Shown piece by piece: positions 5,675-8,406 of a DNA stretch of 8,406 bases. The number at the start of each line of letters is the position of its first letter. The first letter of the stretch is position 1. Source of the DNA: Alphaproteobacteria bacterium (GTDB taxonomy: Bacteria; Pseudomonadota; Alphaproteobacteria; RF32; CAG-239); assembly GCA_017557925.1 (NCBI GenBank), contig JAFYWO010000061.1, positions 1 through 8,406 on the forward strand, given 5' to 3'. The notes beneath the pieces were generated by a model. That model was given only the letters and a program-made list of their open reading frames with translations. It searched no databases and had not been told where the DNA came from. The position numbers and the translations under genes are program-made.

Positions 5675-7264
5675 ATGCCTGAAAATATAGTTAACAAAAG
5701 AAAAACTTTTGCGATTATTTCACACCCTGACGCCGGTAAAACAACTTTGACCGAAAAATTGTTGTTATTTGGAGGTGCCATTCAACAAGCCGGTGCAGTT
5801 AAAGCAAGGGGGGAAAACAGACGAGCTCATTCTGACTGGATGAAAGTTGAGCAGGAAAGAGGTATTTCCGTTGCCTCATCTGTTATGACTTTTGAGTATA
5901 AAAATATTACTTTTAATCTTCTTGACACTCCCGGACACGAGGATTTCTCGGAAGATACATATCGTGTTTTAACTGCGGTTGACTCTGCGGTTATGGTTAT
6001 TGATTCTGCAAAAGGTATTGAAACACAAACAAAAAAATTGTTTGAGGTTTGCAGACTTCGTAACATACCGATAATTACTTTTATCAACAAGATGGACAGA
6101 GAAGGATTAGACACCTTCTTGCTTTTAGATGATATTGAAAAAACTCTTGCTTTAGATGTATGTCCTCTTAGCTGGCCTATTGGTAGCGGAAAAGAATTTT
6201 TGGGTTGTTACGACTTATTAAATGACAGACTTATTTTAATGAATAAGACCGGAAATAAAGGTCAAATCAATGACATTATTGAAACGGTTAACGGTCTTGA
6301 TGACCCAAAACTTGATGAAGTATTACCCAAACATTTAGCCGAGAAATTGCGTGAAGATGTTATGATGGTAAGAGAACTTTGTCCGGAATTTGATTTGGAG
6401 CTTTATTTAGCAGGAGCTTTAACTCCTGTATTCTTTGGTAGTGCAATCAATAACTTTGGTGTAAAAGAAGTTTTAGAAGGATTACATTCCCTCGCTCCTA
6501 CTCCACGCCCCCAACCGACAGCTGAACGTGAGGTTACTGCAGATGAAAAAAAGGTTAGCGGTTTTATTTTTAAAATTCAAGCAAATATGGACCCAAAACA
6601 CAGGGACAGAATCGCTTTTATGAGAATTTGTTCCGGACATTTCAAACGAGGAATGACCTTAAATCAGGTAAGAACAGGTAAACCGATTAAAGTTCCGACA
6701 CCTGTGATGTTTTTAGCTCAAGAACGAGAGTTGGCAGAAGATGCATTTGCCGGTGATATTATCGGTATTCCAAACCACGGACAGTTGCGTATTGGTGATA
6801 CTTTAACCGAGGGTGAAAAATTACATTTTACCGGTATTCCAAGTTTTGCACCGGAATTATTGAAATCTGTTAGAGCTTTAGACCCTCTAAAATCTAAACA
6901 TCTTGGCAACGCATTACAACAAATTGCCGAAGAAGGCGGAGCAAGTGTATTTAAGCCTGTTATAGGTTCTGAATGGATTGTCGGTGTTGTCGGAGTATTA
7001 CAATTTGAAGTTATGGCGGACAGAATTAGAACAGAATTTAATATTCCTGTCATATTTGAGCCTACTCAATATTATACCGCTCGTTGGATTAAGGCTGAAG
7101 ATAATGCATTACTTAATAAATTTATTGATGCAAATCAGGCTAACATTGCAAATGATCATGATGGTGAAGTAGTATTTTTAGCTCGTAACGCTTGGCATCT
7201 TAATAAGGCTAAAGAAGACTTCCCTAAAGTAGAACTAAAAACAACAAGAGAACAAGTATTTTAA
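5675..7264 (+). CDS. prfC: Peptide chain release factor 3 (RF3)
   Basis: RF3 is the class II release-factor GTPase that removes RF1/RF2 from the ribosome after peptide release. The 529-residue length equals that of E. coli RF3. GTPase motifs are in order: G1 SHPDAGKTT (16-24), the G2 region ERGISVASSVMTF (61-73), G3 DTPGHEDFSED (84-94), G4 NKMD (138-141) and G5 GSA (255-257). The RF3-type domain-II/III sequence follows, including FFGSAINNFGVKEVLEGLH (253-271), MDPKHRDRIAFMRICSG (305-321) and VGVLQFEVMADR (439-450). These distinguish it from EF-G, which is longer. The ATG has GAGG seven bases upstream. It is transcribed alone, divergent from the Gtr-like operon and convergent with the repeat-protein gene. 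A strong hairpin lies 7 bases past its TAA stop. Confidence 0.98.
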   Translation: MPENIVNKRKTFAIISHPDAGKTTLTEKLLLFGGAIQQAGAVKARGENRRAHSDWMKVEQERGISVASSVMTFEYKNITFNLLDTPGHEDFSEDTYRVLTAVDSAVMVIDSAKGIETQTKKLFEVCRLRNIPIITFINKMDREGLDTFLLLDDIEKTLALDVCPLSWPIGSGKEFLGCYDLLNDRLILMNKTGNKGQINDIIETVNGLDDPKLDEVLPKHLAEKLREDVMMVRELCPEFDLELYLAGALTPVFFGSAINNFGVKEVLEGLHSLAPTPRPQPTAEREVTADEKKVSGFIFKIQANMDPKHRDRIAFMRICSGHFKRGMTLNQVRTGKPIKVPTPVMFLAQERELAEDAFAGDIIGIPNHGQLRIGDTLTEGEKLHFTGIPSFAPELLKSVRALDPLKSKHLGNALQQIAEEGGASVFKPVIGSEWIVGVVGVLQFEVMADRIRTEFNIPVIFEPTQYYTARWIKAEDNALLNKFIDANQANIANDHDGEVVFLARNAWHLNKAKEDFPKVELKTTREQVF

Positions 7265-7271
7265 TTATGTT

Positions 7272-7304
7272 TATCCCCCTTTGGCCTCAAACTAAAGGGG
7301 GATA
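7272..7304. terminator. Perfect 11-bp hairpin between convergent prfC and the repeat-protein gene
   Basis: TATCCCCCTTT (7272-7282) pairs exactly with AAAGGGGGATA (7294-7304), around an 11-base loop. Its position between two convergent stop codons (7264 and 7311) fits a bidirectional terminator. Neither strand has a real T tract right after the stem: the plus side reads TATAATCTAG and the minus side AACATAATT. It may instead stop 3' exonucleases, or terminate poorly. The stem is seen directly; the role is inferred. Confidence 0.6.
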
Positions 7305-7310
7305 TATAAT

Positions 7311-8345
7311 CTAGTCACTATATGATTTTTTTAGTTTATCCGCAAAATATCCTGATACACTTATATGCTCTGTTTTTAACTTTAGTGTATCAAAGACTTG
7401 TTGGCAGTATGTAAGGTAAAATTCTTTATCCTTATCATCAGTAGAATTGTTTTCTGCAAGCGCCAACTTGCGAATGGAAGATACAAGCTCTTTTTTATCA
7501 TCTTTTGACACATCAAGATTATCAAAACAAAAACTTGCTCTTGATATATCCGCAAATCTTTTTAAGACAAAAGGCTTTATACTCGCATTACTCGTATTTA
7601 AACATAAGCAACGTTGAGAATGACTCAAACGTCTAACCAACAAATCTACCGTTTTACCATCAGGCAATGTCACTTTATTTAAATCAGGATTACCATAGAT
7701 ATGGTAAAACCATTGAAGTACATATTCTTTTCTTTCTTGTTTTTCCTGCCCTATAGGACAACTTTCTACCCCGTGAAAAAGTTTGGCACAATTTCTTGCT
7801 GTTAACTCTAAAGGATGTTTATCTGCAGGAATAGTATCGTCTTCTTTATATTCAAGATAAACACAATCTGTTCTTTCAGCAAAAGAACGCAATACTTCTT
7901 TTCTGTAAACAGAAGTATTTAGGCAGTAGGCCATTCTGTTATTATCGCCCGTTGCCAAAATGATTATAGGGATAATCTCCCCATTAGGCAAAATACATAT
8001 ATTTCTTTGTTTATCTTTGTATAACTGTTGGAACATCAAAATAGTTTTAGCTCTTTTTTTATCTCCTGTAACTTTATTGCCATTAACTTTTACATCATCT
8101 AAAAGATGCAAAACTTCTTGCGCAATAAGTTCCCCATGTTTTTTAGGTTCGGGTTTATCTTCTACATAAGATATATTGTTTAATTCGGCAAATGACTTTA
8201 AGATTTCTGTTTTAGGAGCATTAAATGTATTAAAATAATAAAAAGTTGCTCTTCCTTCGTAACGTCGTGCGACAATAATCTGAGCGGTTGAGCCATCCTT
8301 TAACGTGACTTGATTTTCTTGTTGATTATTATAAAGATTCTCCAT
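7311..8345 (-). CDS. Unrecognised protein made of three tandem ~105-residue repeats
   Basis: I do not recognise this protein. From the ATG at 8345 it has 344 residues, ending in TAG; the frame stays open upstream to the window edge, so a longer 5' form cannot be excluded. It contains three diverged repeats. Counting from that ATG, they begin near residues 13, 116 and 225. Each has an opening beta-like L-x-x-G turn (LKDG, LPNG, LPDG), then a hydrophobic strand (IIVARR, IIILAT, DLLVRR), then FNTFN/LNTSV/LNTSN, a helix KTEILKSFAE / KEVLRSFAE / PFVLKRFAD, and a second, less conserved helical half about 50 residues long. There is no signal peptide or membrane segment, so it is probably cytoplasmic. 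No catalytic motif is visible. Cys residues are moderately frequent in repeats 2 and 3 but form no metal-binding pattern. A TTG at 8384 gives 13 extra residues; I prefer the ATG because promoter-like boxes cover the TTG. Confidence 0.75.
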   Translation of the reverse strand: MENLYNNQQENQVTLKDGSTAQIIVARRYEGRATFYYFNTFNAPKTEILKSFAELNNISYVEDKPEPKKHGELIAQEVLHLLDDVKVNGNKVTGDKKRAKTILMFQQLYKDKQRNICILPNGEIIPIIILATGDNNRMAYCLNTSVYRKEVLRSFAERTDCVYLEYKEDDTIPADKHPLELTARNCAKLFHGVESCPIGQEKQERKEYVLQWFYHIYGNPDLNKVTLPDGKTVDLLVRRLSHSQRCLCLNTSNASIKPFVLKRFADISRASFCFDNLDVSKDDKKELVSSIRKLALAENNSTDDKDKEFYLTYCQQVFDTLKLKTEHISVSGYFADKLKKSYSD

Positions 8346-8355
8346 AAATATTTTT

Positions 8356-8384
8356 ATTTTAGTCCTTTTAGCTGATTTGGTCAA
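8356..8384 (-). promoter_or_regulatory. Predicted sigma70-type promoter of the repeat-protein gene
   Basis: TTGACC (8384-8379) and TAAAAT (8361-8356), both five of six matches, are exactly 17 bases apart on the minus strand. Transcription would start near 8349, only about four bases before the ATG at 8345, so the mRNA would be nearly leaderless. The closest Shine-Dalgarno-like AAAAGGA is 17 bases from that ATG and inside the promoter, so unlikely to be used. Confidence 0.45.
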
Positions 8385-8406
8385 TCGGATACCTAAATCA
8401 TCATAC

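Noticed and set aside
5827..7172. Minus-strand ORFs at 5827-6114 and 6718-7053 and a shifted plus-strand ORF at 6978-7172.
   Set aside because: All are shadows of the full-length, well-conserved prfC.
7960..8169. Plus-strand ORF of 69 codons.
   Set aside because: Antisense to the repeat-protein gene, whose repeat pattern runs unbroken through it.

Overview
The window reads as ordinary chromosome from an AT-rich bacterium, most likely a low-GC alphaproteobacterium. The main reason is a gene block in the order ffh-rpsP-rimM-trmD-rplS, all on the minus strand, together with protein details that I associate with that class: Ffh has TRID in place of TKxD in its G4 motif, TrmD carries [13 protein letters not shown], and ribosomal protein S16 has a long Lys/Ala-rich tail. 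The lineage is an inference; nothing here fixes genus or species.

Layout. Positions 1-3344 (minus strand) hold the SRP/ribosome/tRNA-modification operon, ending at the window edge in a 5' fragment of rplS. Positions 3345-3473 are a compact regulatory gap with a GC-rich hairpin and T8 run. It could be the terminator of the next operon, a structured leader of ffh, or both. A good sigma70-type promoter sits just upstream, inside the end of the preceding gene. Positions 3474-5467 (minus strand) are a three-gene, overlapping operon: a GtrB/DPM1-like family 2 glycosyltransferase, a SAM-dependent methyltransferase and a GtrA-like four-helix membrane protein. Together they suggest a lipid-linked sugar made, flipped and used in the envelope. 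Positions 5468-5674 are a divergent promoter region. Positions 5675-7264 (plus strand) encode peptide chain release factor 3. A perfect 11-bp hairpin lies between it and the convergent last gene. Positions 7311 to about 8345 (minus strand) encode a protein I do not recognise, built from three diverged tandem repeats of about 105 residues.

How the parts relate. The first operon and prfC serve translation: SRP targeting, 30S maturation, tRNA m1G37 modification, two ribosomal proteins, and recycling of release factors. The Gtr-like operon is an accessory envelope-modification module placed between them. The most interesting items are the ffh leader, the three-repeat unknown protein with its near-leaderless promoter arrangement, and the Gtr-like module in which a methyltransferase sits between the GtrB-like and GtrA-like genes. 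No mobile element, CRISPR array, rRNA or tRNA gene was seen.
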